Below, piece by piece: positions 57,573 to 64,000 of a stretch of DNA of 64,000 bases. The stretch is from NCBI RefSeq assembly GCF_011040495.1, contig NZ_CP049039.1, forward strand, positions 1-64,000, given 5' to 3'. The notes beneath the pieces were generated by a model. That model saw only the letters and a program-made list of their open reading frames with translations, was not told the DNA's origin and made no database searches. The position numbers and the translations under genes are program-made. The DNA is from Pseudohalocynthiibacter aestuariivivens. GTDB lineage: Bacteria; Pseudomonadota; Alphaproteobacteria; Rhodobacterales; Rhodobacteraceae. Positions within the stretch are counted from its first letter, which is position 1. The number at the start of each line of letters is the position of its first letter.

Positions 57573-58063
57573 TGCGTGCGATCGGTCACGCGTGATCGGC
57601 AGTCTGCGGCGGCCAGCACCGTTATCCCTCTACCAAGTCCGTCAGAGTTCGGCCCATCCGCATCGGTGCGGGCTGGGGATGGTGCGCACCTCACGCGCAT
57701 CGCCAGCAGTGGAAGACGCGAGGGGTCGAGACGTCGCGCTTGAGGCCGAAGACTTGCGCGTCCCTCAGGTGGTGTTGCGGACCATCGCATCCACGCGGGC
57801 GGGCTCCGTCAGCACCCCGGCCAGGCTCAGCGGGACGCGGACGCGGATGGTGGCGGCAGCGTGATGGCAAGGGTCATCCGGATCACTCCTTTTTGCTCAT
57901 GGATGTGGATCGCACGGGGTCGGCCCGTTCGTGCCCTCAGCTCACGCTTCCGCAAGCACAAATACGGCTTCCACGGCTGGCCGCGGACCCTCCGTATTTG
58001 CGCTTGCGACCGGGCCTTTTGCCCCGTGCCGGATGATCCCCATCGCAACAAGGAGTAACCCAA
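57573..58063. other. Non-coding region with a long hairpin before the small gene at 58064
   Basis: No convincing gene in about 490 bases. CGCAAGCACAAATACGG (57951-57967) and CCGTATTTGCGCTTGCG (57992-58008) are inverted repeats matching at 16 of 17 bases around a 24-base GC-rich loop. GGGCCTTTTGCCCC follows at 58012-58025. The hairpin lies 56 bases before the next ATG and could be an attenuator or protein-binding leader. Confidence 0.5.
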
Positions 58064-58270
58064 ATGACCAACCACTACGTCGCCACCGTTCCCGTCAAGT
58101 TCACCGACACCGATGGCCAGGAGCGCACCCGTTTTCAGCGCGTGGGTGCGATGTTCCGCAACACTCGCAACGGGGACGGCTCGGAGTTCTTCAGCCTCAA
58201 GCTCGACTTCCCGGTCGCGGTCTCGGAGCTGGTGATGTTCCCACCGAGCGCGAAAGATCCCCAGGACTAA
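58064..58270 (+). CDS. Small hypothetical backbone protein
   Basis: A 68-residue protein (MTNHYVATVPVKFTDTDGQE…) with AAGGAG before its ATG. The sequence is beta-rich (RFQRVGAMFRNTRNGDGSEF, then FSLKLDFPVAVSELVMFPP), resembling a short DUF736-like strand pattern, but I cannot assign the family. A long hairpin lies in its leader. It is the last small gene before the mobilisation region. Confidence 0.65.
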   Translation: MTNHYVATVPVKFTDTDGQERTRFQRVGAMFRNTRNGDGSEFFSLKLDFPVAVSELVMFPPSAKDPQD

Positions 58271-58714
58271 ATCCTCTGACGAGGATGGGCCGCCCCAGGA
58301 CGATCTTGGGGCGGCCCTGTCCCTGTACCAGGGATGCCGTCACCGGCGCGGGTGATCGCCGGCAGCGACCTCGCCTTGGTGCCGGTCGCTGCGCGATCAA
58401 GGGACGCACTACCCCCGGAATGATCAGGCCGCGACAGACCGGCCAGTCAGCCTCAAGGGGGCCATCCACAAAAACCTATCGGCCAGAGCCTCCCGGTTTT
58501 TGCGGCAGAGATTTGGCAAGCCAAATCTGGCCCTCCTTGACCCTGCCTGTCCGCCCTGTCGGTGGGGTTTGCGCCCGCCTGCGGTTCCGTCCGAACACGC
58601 ATGTGTTCGGCCAGACCCTCGGGCGGGGCTGGCGGACGGGACCCCTAGGGCAGGTGGGTCGCCCGGTGGTGAGGGCGGCAGAGCCGCGTCCCTGCGGGCC
58701 GCGGGGGAAGCGGA
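58271..58714. other. GC-rich non-coding region before the mobilisation genes
   Basis: About 440 bases without a supported gene. GGGGCGGCCC around 58305-58317, shortly after the preceding stop, may be part of a terminator. The rest shows GC-rich dyads only. The AT-rich candidate oriT begins right after it. Confidence 0.4.
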
Positions 58715-58799
58715 CACCAAGGCTGCCTGAGACTGAATGCGACGTAAGTATATAATTGACAGATAGGTATATTATCGTAAGGTAGGGGCAGCCTTGGTG
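58715..58799. other. Candidate oriT: 13-bp inverted repeat around an AT-rich core upstream of mobC-relaxase
   Basis: CACCAAGGCTGCC (58715-58727) and GGCAGCCTTGGTG (58787-58799) are perfect inverted repeats flanking 59 bases that include AAGTATATAATTGACAGATA and TATATTATCG, by far the most AT-rich stretch nearby. It ends 33 bases before the mobC-like gene. The minus strand reads CTATCTGTCA, near the MOBP nick consensus TATCCTG. An oriT or the relaxosome operon's promoter/operator fits; TTGACA at 58758-58763 could be a -35. Confidence 0.55.
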
Positions 58800-58832
58800 G
58801 AAGGTGGCAGGAAATAGGGGGTCTTTCTTCGC

Positions 58833-59426
58833 ATGTCTCGCTCAAAACGCCTCACAGATGCGGACCGCATGGAGATCGTTCGCCAAGCTGCGGAAGGCGT
58901 TTCCACTTCAGTGCTGGCGGAACGCTTTGGCGTGTCGGTGCGGGCGATCCAGTACACGCTCAAAGCCGATGCCGAGCGTCAGATGGATGCCGCGATCCCG
59001 GTCTCGGCGGTCAGTGTGAAGGTCACCGCTGCGGAGCTCGCGGCGCTCGACGAGGTACTGGCCGAGGCCGGGATTGAGAGCCGGGCCGAGGGGCTGCGGC
59101 GGCTGATCCAGGCGGCGGGTGGAGTGTTCGTTCCGGACGCGCAGATGGCAGCAGAGATGGCGCGCTACAGGGCCTCCCTGCACGAGGTCGGCAATGGGGT
59201 CGCGCAAATTGCCAAGCAGATGACGCGGGCCAACCGGATGGGGCAGGGGGCCGTGGGGGACGCGAGTGCCGAGTTCACCGAATTGCGCCTTGCGCAGATG
59301 CGCGGGTTGGCGCGGTTCATCCTCGATTCCGCCGACGAGATCGATCTGCTCCTGCGGCGTCGGCGCGACGCGATGCAGCTCGAGGCCAGTGCCGCGCTAA
59401 GGGAGTTTGCCCATGCGGCTGAATGA
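58833..59426 (+). CDS. MobC-like relaxosome accessory protein with N-terminal helix-turn-helix
   Basis: A 197-residue protein. Residues 1-45 are a Hin/transposase-like helix-turn-helix (RLTDADRMEIVRQAAEGVST, then SVLAERFGVSVRAIQYTL). The middle has SVKVTAAELAALDEVLAEAGIESRAEGLRRLI and HEVGNGVAQIAKQMTRANRMG, the ribbon-helix-helix and conserved NxxNQxA-like block of MobC proteins. It probably binds oriT and helps the relaxase nick. The stop overlaps the relaxase start by 14 bases. Confidence 0.8.
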   Translation: MSRSKRLTDADRMEIVRQAAEGVSTSVLAERFGVSVRAIQYTLKADAERQMDAAIPVSAVSVKVTAAELAALDEVLAEAGIESRAEGLRRLIQAAGGVFVPDAQMAAEMARYRASLHEVGNGVAQIAKQMTRANRMGQGAVGDASAEFTELRLAQMRGLARFILDSADEIDLLLRRRRDAMQLEASAALREFAHAAE

Positions 59427-61746
59427 TGCGGTTGACGCTGTCACAGGCGAGGTCTTCCGGGACGGCTGGAGTCGGATCCGGGGCTCGATGCAGGGGCTGC
59501 ATGTCGCCAAGCAGAGCCAGCTTGTGCGCGCGGCTGCAGGGCACCGTCCAGCGGTCTTCAAGGCGATCCGGGGCGGCGGCACGCATACCAAATCGCAGCT
59601 CTCAAACCAGCTCGAGTACCTCACCACGAAGTCGACCCATATCGTCGACTCGAGCGGGTTTCTGGATGGAAAGGCGAAGCTCGAGGCAAAGGATATCAAG
59701 GACCTCACCGAGCGCTTTGCCAAGCGGTGGGATGCGGGCTTCAAGCCCAAGCTGGGACAGACCACCCATATGCTCATGTCCTTCCCCATCGGCACGCGCG
59801 GCGAGGATGTGCGCGACATCTCGACGGACGTGGCAGAGCGGTTCTTCCAGACCGATGAGGGGCATTTCGACTACATCATCGCGGTGCATGAAGACCGCGA
59901 TCACCCCCATGCGCATCTGGTGCTGAACCGCCGCTCGCAGGAAGGCGAGTTCTTCTTTCTGGGGCGCAACCACCGCTTCAACTATGACGACTTCCGCCTC
60001 ACCATGGTCGAGGAGGCGGAGAAGTACGGCGTGCGCCTGGAAGCCACGCGCCGGGTGGATCGCGGTGTCGTGCATTACCCCGCCCGGACCAGCGAGGTCT
60101 ATGCGGCGAAAGAAGAGGGGCGCGCGCCCCGCGAGCGCGAACGCGTGGGCACCGACCTGACGCGGACGCTCGCGGAGATCGCCAACACCAGAACCGTCTA
60201 CCACTCGCTTGCTGCGGAGGCATCGCGCGAGGCCCGTGAAGATATTGCCACAGCCCTTTTCCGCGCGGGTGAGGTGCTGGCGCGCGGCGGGCAGCTGGAC
60301 CGAACAGGAGATGTGTATATGGCCGAGGATCAGAGTTTCGAGGATCTGAGAAGCCTCTATGCGGAAAAGCTCGCGCGGGTGCAGGGCATGATCGCCGAGA
60401 AGTCTGACGCGGAACGTCCCGTGCTGGAAAAACGCCTCATCGAGATCCAGACGCAGGTCCAGCACATGCAGCCTCTCGGTTTGCGATCATCCGCGCTGTC
60501 AGAGACCCCCTCGGAGGGCGGGATCTATTCCGAGGCCAATATCGACGCCAGCCAGCGCGAGCGTCTGGCCGAGCCCGACCTGAGATCGCGTATTGACGTA
60601 GCACTACGGGGCACCGGGATCAGCACCTCGGAAGTGGTGGCCCGGATCGAGACGGGCGCCTCAAATGCAGCGCTCGAGCATCAATGGATTGCCAATGATC
60701 TCTCCAAAGTGGCTGAGGCGCGCGATCTGAACCTTGAACGCCGCGCCGATCTGGAACAGGCGCGCGACATTCTCAATGATGTGCATGTCGCGCTTGGCAC
60801 GCTTTTGGAACGGGAAAACGTGCTGCGCCGGGATGGTGTCATGGAAGCGGAACCGGTCAGCGAGCAGTTCCACTATCACCGGGACGCGGTCCGGGCGATG
60901 GAAGGGACAATCCGTCAGGAGATGCGCGCAGACGGCCTGACAGCGCAGCAGATCGAGGACCGGGATTGGGAGGTGGTCTCACGGGCTGAGCGCCGGATCG
61001 AGACGGAGCAGCGCACGTATCTCGAAGCACACTCGGACCTGCTCGCACGCCCAGGCGATGTGATCGACCGGTCCGCGCCCTACAGGGAGACCATCACCGA
61101 TGCGGCCCGCGCCAGCGAGATCACCCGCGAGGTCGACCGTATCATGGCGGAGCGCGACCTCCGCACGCCCGTTGCGGATGCTGTCGCGGATGACTTACGA
61201 GCGCGCTATCCGGACATGCCGTCCCACCTCGCCCGTGGGCTCGGCGCGACCTATGCGGCCGTCGTCGAGATACGGGATACAGAGGCTATCAATCAGGTCC
61301 GCCGCGAAACCGAGATGCGCGACGGGCTCGGGTCTGGCACGCGCGACGCACTCCTCGCAGCCGGCGGTGAAACTGCGCCGCAGTCTGACCGTGCCGACCG
61401 CCTTGCAGACGAGATTGCGCGTGTTCTGGACCATGAGCGGGCGGGGGAGTTGTCCGCGCCCTTCGAGACGGAAGCCGATCGTGAGGCATTCCGCGGCGAG
61501 ATTGCGCGGGTTCTTGATGACCGCCAACTCGCCCGGCTCACATCCGGCGATGCGGATGCGCTGGAGAAGGTTCTCGAGGACCGCCTCGACCGGCTCTATG
61601 TCGCCAAGGTCTATCTGCAATCCGATGCCGCGACGGCCAACACGGAGGCCTTGCGCCAGGTGGTCGATGATCTTGCCGACACCGAATACGAAAAACACCG
61701 CGCTACAGACGTGGATGGCGAGACCGAGCGGGGCCAGGTCCATTGA
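59413..61746 (+). CDS. VirD2-like relaxase (mobilisation nuclease)
   Basis: A 777-residue protein. The N-terminal relaxase domain has a candidate catalytic Tyr in QLEYLTTKSTHIV (~68) and the three-histidine metal motif HEDRDHPHAHL (~158-168), as in MOBP-type VirD2/TraI enzymes. They nick oriT and lead the strand into the recipient. The C-terminal ~500 residues are helical and charged, probably for relaxosome and recruitment contacts. The ATG overlaps the mobC stop. No helicase motifs are present. Confidence 0.88.
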   Translation: MRLNDAVDAVTGEVFRDGWSRIRGSMQGLHVAKQSQLVRAAAGHRPAVFKAIRGGGTHTKSQLSNQLEYLTTKSTHIVDSSGFLDGKAKLEAKDIKDLTERFAKRWDAGFKPKLGQTTHMLMSFPIGTRGEDVRDISTDVAERFFQTDEGHFDYIIAVHEDRDHPHAHLVLNRRSQEGEFFFLGRNHRFNYDDFRLTMVEEAEKYGVRLEATRRVDRGVVHYPARTSEVYAAKEEGRAPRERERVGTDLTRTLAEIANTRTVYHSLAAEASREAREDIATALFRAGEVLARGGQLDRTGDVYMAEDQSFEDLRSLYAEKLARVQGMIAEKSDAERPVLEKRLIEIQTQVQHMQPLGLRSSALSETPSEGGIYSEANIDASQRERLAEPDLRSRIDVALRGTGISTSEVVARIETGASNAALEHQWIANDLSKVAEARDLNLERRADLEQARDILNDVHVALGTLLERENVLRRDGVMEAEPVSEQFHYHRDAVRAMEGTIRQEMRADGLTAQQIEDRDWEVVSRAERRIETEQRTYLEAHSDLLARPGDVIDRSAPYRETITDAARASEITREVDRIMAERDLRTPVADAVADDLRARYPDMPSHLARGLGATYAAVVEIRDTEAINQVRRETEMRDGLGSGTRDALLAAGGETAPQSDRADRLADEIARVLDHERAGELSAPFETEADREAFRGEIARVLDDRQLARLTSGDADALEKVLEDRLDRLYVAKVYLQSDAATANTEALRQVVDDLADTEYEKHRATDVDGETERGQVH

Positions 61747-63755
61747 GCGCCTCCATGGGAAAAGCGCGGATCGCAACAGGGGTCTTGATGGTGACGCTGG
61801 TGACCGGGGCCATGGGCTATACGATCGCTTCGGCGGTGCTGACCTACCAGGATCTCGGCTTCGGGGCCGAGATCGATTTTGCCTATATCGCGCAGAACTA
61901 TCTGGCGATCCTCGATCGCCGCCCGGAGGACGCGCAACTTATTCACCTAATCATCGGCAGCTTCGCCGCCGCCGGCCTGATGCTGAGCCTCGCCCTTTCA
62001 GGCTCGGCCCTGACACGCTTTGGCCAGACCCATTGGCAGACCGCGCGCGAGATGAAGGCCAATGGCTTCTTCGGGGCGCCCGGTACGGGGTTCATCCTCG
62101 GCAAGCTGGGGCCGCCGGGCTCTCGCGCCAACTACATTTGCTCGAAGGTCTTCCCGCATGCGCTGATCGTGGCGCCCACGGGCCGTGGCAAGACCACGGG
62201 CTTTGTCATTCCGAACCTGCTGACCTGGCAAGGCTCCGCCGTGACGCTCGATGTGAAGGGCGAGTGTTTCGAGGCAACGGCCCGGCACCGCGCAGCCCAA
62301 GGCGACAAGGTCTATCGCTTTGCCCCCACCGATTGGGAGGGCAAGCGCACGCATCGTTACAACCCGCTCCTGCGCATCTATCAACTGAAAGATCCCGCGC
62401 GCCAGCAGATGGAATTGCAGCTTCTTGCGACGCTGTTCCTGCAGAGTGACAACGACCGGGTGCAGGGCCTCCTCAAGGGCGGGATCGATCTCTTCGTGGC
62501 GGCAGGGCTCTTGGCCTTCCAGCGCAAGCGTCCGACCTTGGGCGAGATCTACCGCATCGCCGCCTCGGGCGGAAACAAGCAGAAGGAGTATTTCGCGCGG
62601 GGCCATGAGGTGGATAACCGGGCCGCCAAGCTGATTTTCACGCGGCTGGCCTCGACCAACAACGACACGCTGACCTCTTACGTCTCGCTCCTGATGACCT
62701 CGGGGCTGGACCAGTGGCAAAACCCCGCCATCGATGAGGCGACGGCGGTGTCGGACTTTGACTTCCGGACGATCCGCAAGAAGCCCTTTTCGGTCTATCT
62801 CGTCGTCCAGCCGCTGATGGTCAAACCCCTCGCGCCGCTGATCCGGCTCTTCTTCTCCGATCTCCTCTCCGCCATGCAGGAGAAGGACCCCGGACCGGAT
62901 GAGCCGTGGCCCGTGATGATCATGCTCGACGAGTTCAACCGTCTCGGCAAGATGCCCATCGTGGTCGAGAGCATCGAGACCCTGCGTACCTATCGCGGTC
63001 ACCTTGCCGTGGTCACGCAGACGATCCCCGCCCTCGATGAAATCTACGGCGAGAACACCCGCCGCGCGCTGCAGGGCAACGCGGGCGTGAAGCTCTACCT
63101 CACGCCCTCGGATGAAAAAACCGTTGAGGAGCTGAGCAAGGCGGTCGGCAAGACCACGAAGACCGTCATCACGCGCTCCCAGTCCATCGGCAAGAACCCC
63201 TTCGAGGGCCGCAGCCAATCGACACGGACCGAAGAAAGTTCCTTGCTGCCCGAAGATGAGGCGCGCCGCCTGCCCCTCGACGAGATCGTCATGGTGATCG
63301 ATGCGCAAATGCCGGTCCGGGCAAAGCGGATCCAATATTTTGATGATCGGCTGTTCAAGGCGATCCACGCGGCACAGACGGGGGAGTTGCCGTTTCCGGA
63401 GCTGGGGGGAGGGGGGCCGCAAGGCAATCTGCCGCTGAGTGTGCGCGCTATGCCGATGACTCCGCCTTCGAATGGACCAAGTGGACCTGACGCCGTCGTG
63501 GAAAACTCAGCTCAGGCTTCTGGGGGTCAACTGTCACGACAAACTGACGGCGTTCCAAAGAAAACCGCGCCCGTCGTTCAAGCCGTCATCGCCGAGGAAC
63601 AGCGTCAGATGGAGATGTATTTTGGAAGCCAGGTCGTGGATGCCGAAGCTGCGAGCGTCGTTGATGAGGCGCAAATGCGCTCCGCCGTCGATGGCTTGAA
63701 CGAGATGGAAGCGATGCTGCAAGAGGAGGATGGTGAAAGGCTGGTTGCGCGATAG
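61743..63755 (+). CDS. traG: VirD4/TraG-type conjugative coupling protein
   Basis: A protein of up to 670 residues with two N-terminal membrane segments (TGVLMVTLVTGAMGYTIASA and LIIGSFAAAGLMLSLAL). Walker A APTGRGKTTG is near residue 142 and Walker B VMIMLDEFNRLG near 390. This T4CP ATPase brings the relaxase-DNA complex to the type IV secretion channel. The start is TTG 61743, overlapping the relaxase stop (TTGA), or ATG 61755; I cannot decide. The C-terminus is a long acidic tail. Type IV secretion genes are not in this window. Confidence 0.92.
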   Translation: MSASMGKARIATGVLMVTLVTGAMGYTIASAVLTYQDLGFGAEIDFAYIAQNYLAILDRRPEDAQLIHLIIGSFAAAGLMLSLALSGSALTRFGQTHWQTAREMKANGFFGAPGTGFILGKLGPPGSRANYICSKVFPHALIVAPTGRGKTTGFVIPNLLTWQGSAVTLDVKGECFEATARHRAAQGDKVYRFAPTDWEGKRTHRYNPLLRIYQLKDPARQQMELQLLATLFLQSDNDRVQGLLKGGIDLFVAAGLLAFQRKRPTLGEIYRIAASGGNKQKEYFARGHEVDNRAAKLIFTRLASTNNDTLTSYVSLLMTSGLDQWQNPAIDEATAVSDFDFRTIRKKPFSVYLVVQPLMVKPLAPLIRLFFSDLLSAMQEKDPGPDEPWPVMIMLDEFNRLGKMPIVVESIETLRTYRGHLAVVTQTIPALDEIYGENTRRALQGNAGVKLYLTPSDEKTVEELSKAVGKTTKTVITRSQSIGKNPFEGRSQSTRTEESSLLPEDEARRLPLDEIVMVIDAQMPVRAKRIQYFDDRLFKAIHAAQTGELPFPELGGGGPQGNLPLSVRAMPMTPPSNGPSGPDAVVENSAQASGGQLSRQTDGVPKKTAPVVQAVIAEEQRQMEMYFGSQVVDAEAASVVDEAQMRSAVDGLNEMEAMLQEEDGERLVAR

Positions 63756-64000
63756 GGTGGCGAGGATGACATGTCTGTTGCGCATGGCGGAGGAAAGTTA
63801 TTGGCAGCAGCAGTTACATTTGTCTGGTTTGGGCTGAGTTTGCACTCCGTCTAGTGATGGATGGAAGCGATTCTGCTGTATTTTCAGTCGATTAACGAGT
63901 GGCGTGTGCAGCACATGTTCATGTTGTGATCGCAGAATTTCGCAATGTATCGCGCTGCGTTCGGCCGACCGCTTCAGCTGATCCCGGCTCATCCCGCCGT
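63756..64000. other. End of window, no gene assigned
   Basis: The last 245 bases after traG hold no supported gene. Composition is less GC-rich than the backbone, and short open frames on the minus strand have no recognisable product. A promoter or a gene start further right cannot be excluded. Confidence 0.4.

Noticed and set aside
1..64000. CRISPR arrays, tRNA or rRNA genes
   Set aside because: No regularly spaced repeat series, no cloverleaf with a CCA-type end and no rRNA-like sequence was found by reading. A tRNAscan or CRISPR search would be decisive.

Overview
The window reads as GC-rich DNA of an alphaproteobacterium, most likely a member of the Rhodobacteraceae/Roseobacter group. 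The basis is the repABC replication module, the DUF1403-ScpB pair, the DUF736/DUF2493/DUF3768 plasmid genes and the IS66 and IS110 types. It is a patchwork: a short stretch of surface-glycan genes, then a 9-kb graveyard of transposons, then a repABC replicon and a long conjugative-plasmid backbone that ends in a relaxase and coupling protein. No rRNA, tRNA or CRISPR array was seen.

Region by region. 1-5938: the end of an NRPS-like enzyme (A, carrier, thioesterase), a Wzx-type flippase, and a convergent three-gene operon (Gfo/Idh oxidoreductase, CMP-sugar synthetase, SDR) resembling nonulosonate-type sugar genes. 6362-6705: the tail of an adenylylsulfate kinase gene cut by a Tn5053/Tn7-like end. 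6706-13704: a decayed TniABQ element (Tni-1) whose tniA is broken by an IS66, followed by an IS6-type transposase. 13860-20407: scpB, DUF1403 and a tyrosine recombinase gene; a complete 3,773-bp TniABQ transposon (Tni-2) with 5-bp target duplications sits exactly on the start codon of the recombinase gene. 20412-25715: parDE, a serine resolvase with a probable res site, and repABC with parS-like palindromes inside all three rep genes and a probable antisense RNA between repB and repC.

25834-47892: plasmid backbone with a decayed ParB-like gene, a Phd/PemK-like toxin-antitoxin pair, an ArdC-like antirestriction protein, DUF3768, a large ParB-like protein, prlF-yhaV, a divergent LysR/secreted ABM-domain pair, a 1,420-residue methyltransferase-helicase, small DUF proteins, a double DUF736 protein and a rhomboid protease. 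Two identical IS110 copies lie 8,812 bp apart. 48135-52263: a two-gene nuclease-helicase defence cassette of the Hachiman (HamAB/AbpAB) kind. 52934-57572: a DUF2493 gene split by a complete IS66 with 8-bp duplications, and a GSU2403-type nucleotidyltransferase gene lodged between two copies of the DUF2493 3' end. 58715-63755: a candidate oriT, a MobC-like accessory protein, a VirD2-like relaxase and a VirD4/TraG coupling protein; a type IV secretion cluster may lie beyond the window.

How it works together: repABC and the toxin-antitoxin pairs replicate and hold the replicon, the relaxase set transfers it, and ArdC and the methyltransferase-helicase probably help it establish in a new host. 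HamAB-like genes and the nucleotidyltransferase look like accessory cargo at exchangeable sites. Stacked insertions (Tni in cysC, IS66 in tniA, Tni in the recombinase gene, IS66 in the DUF2493 gene) give a relative history of mobile-element invasion.
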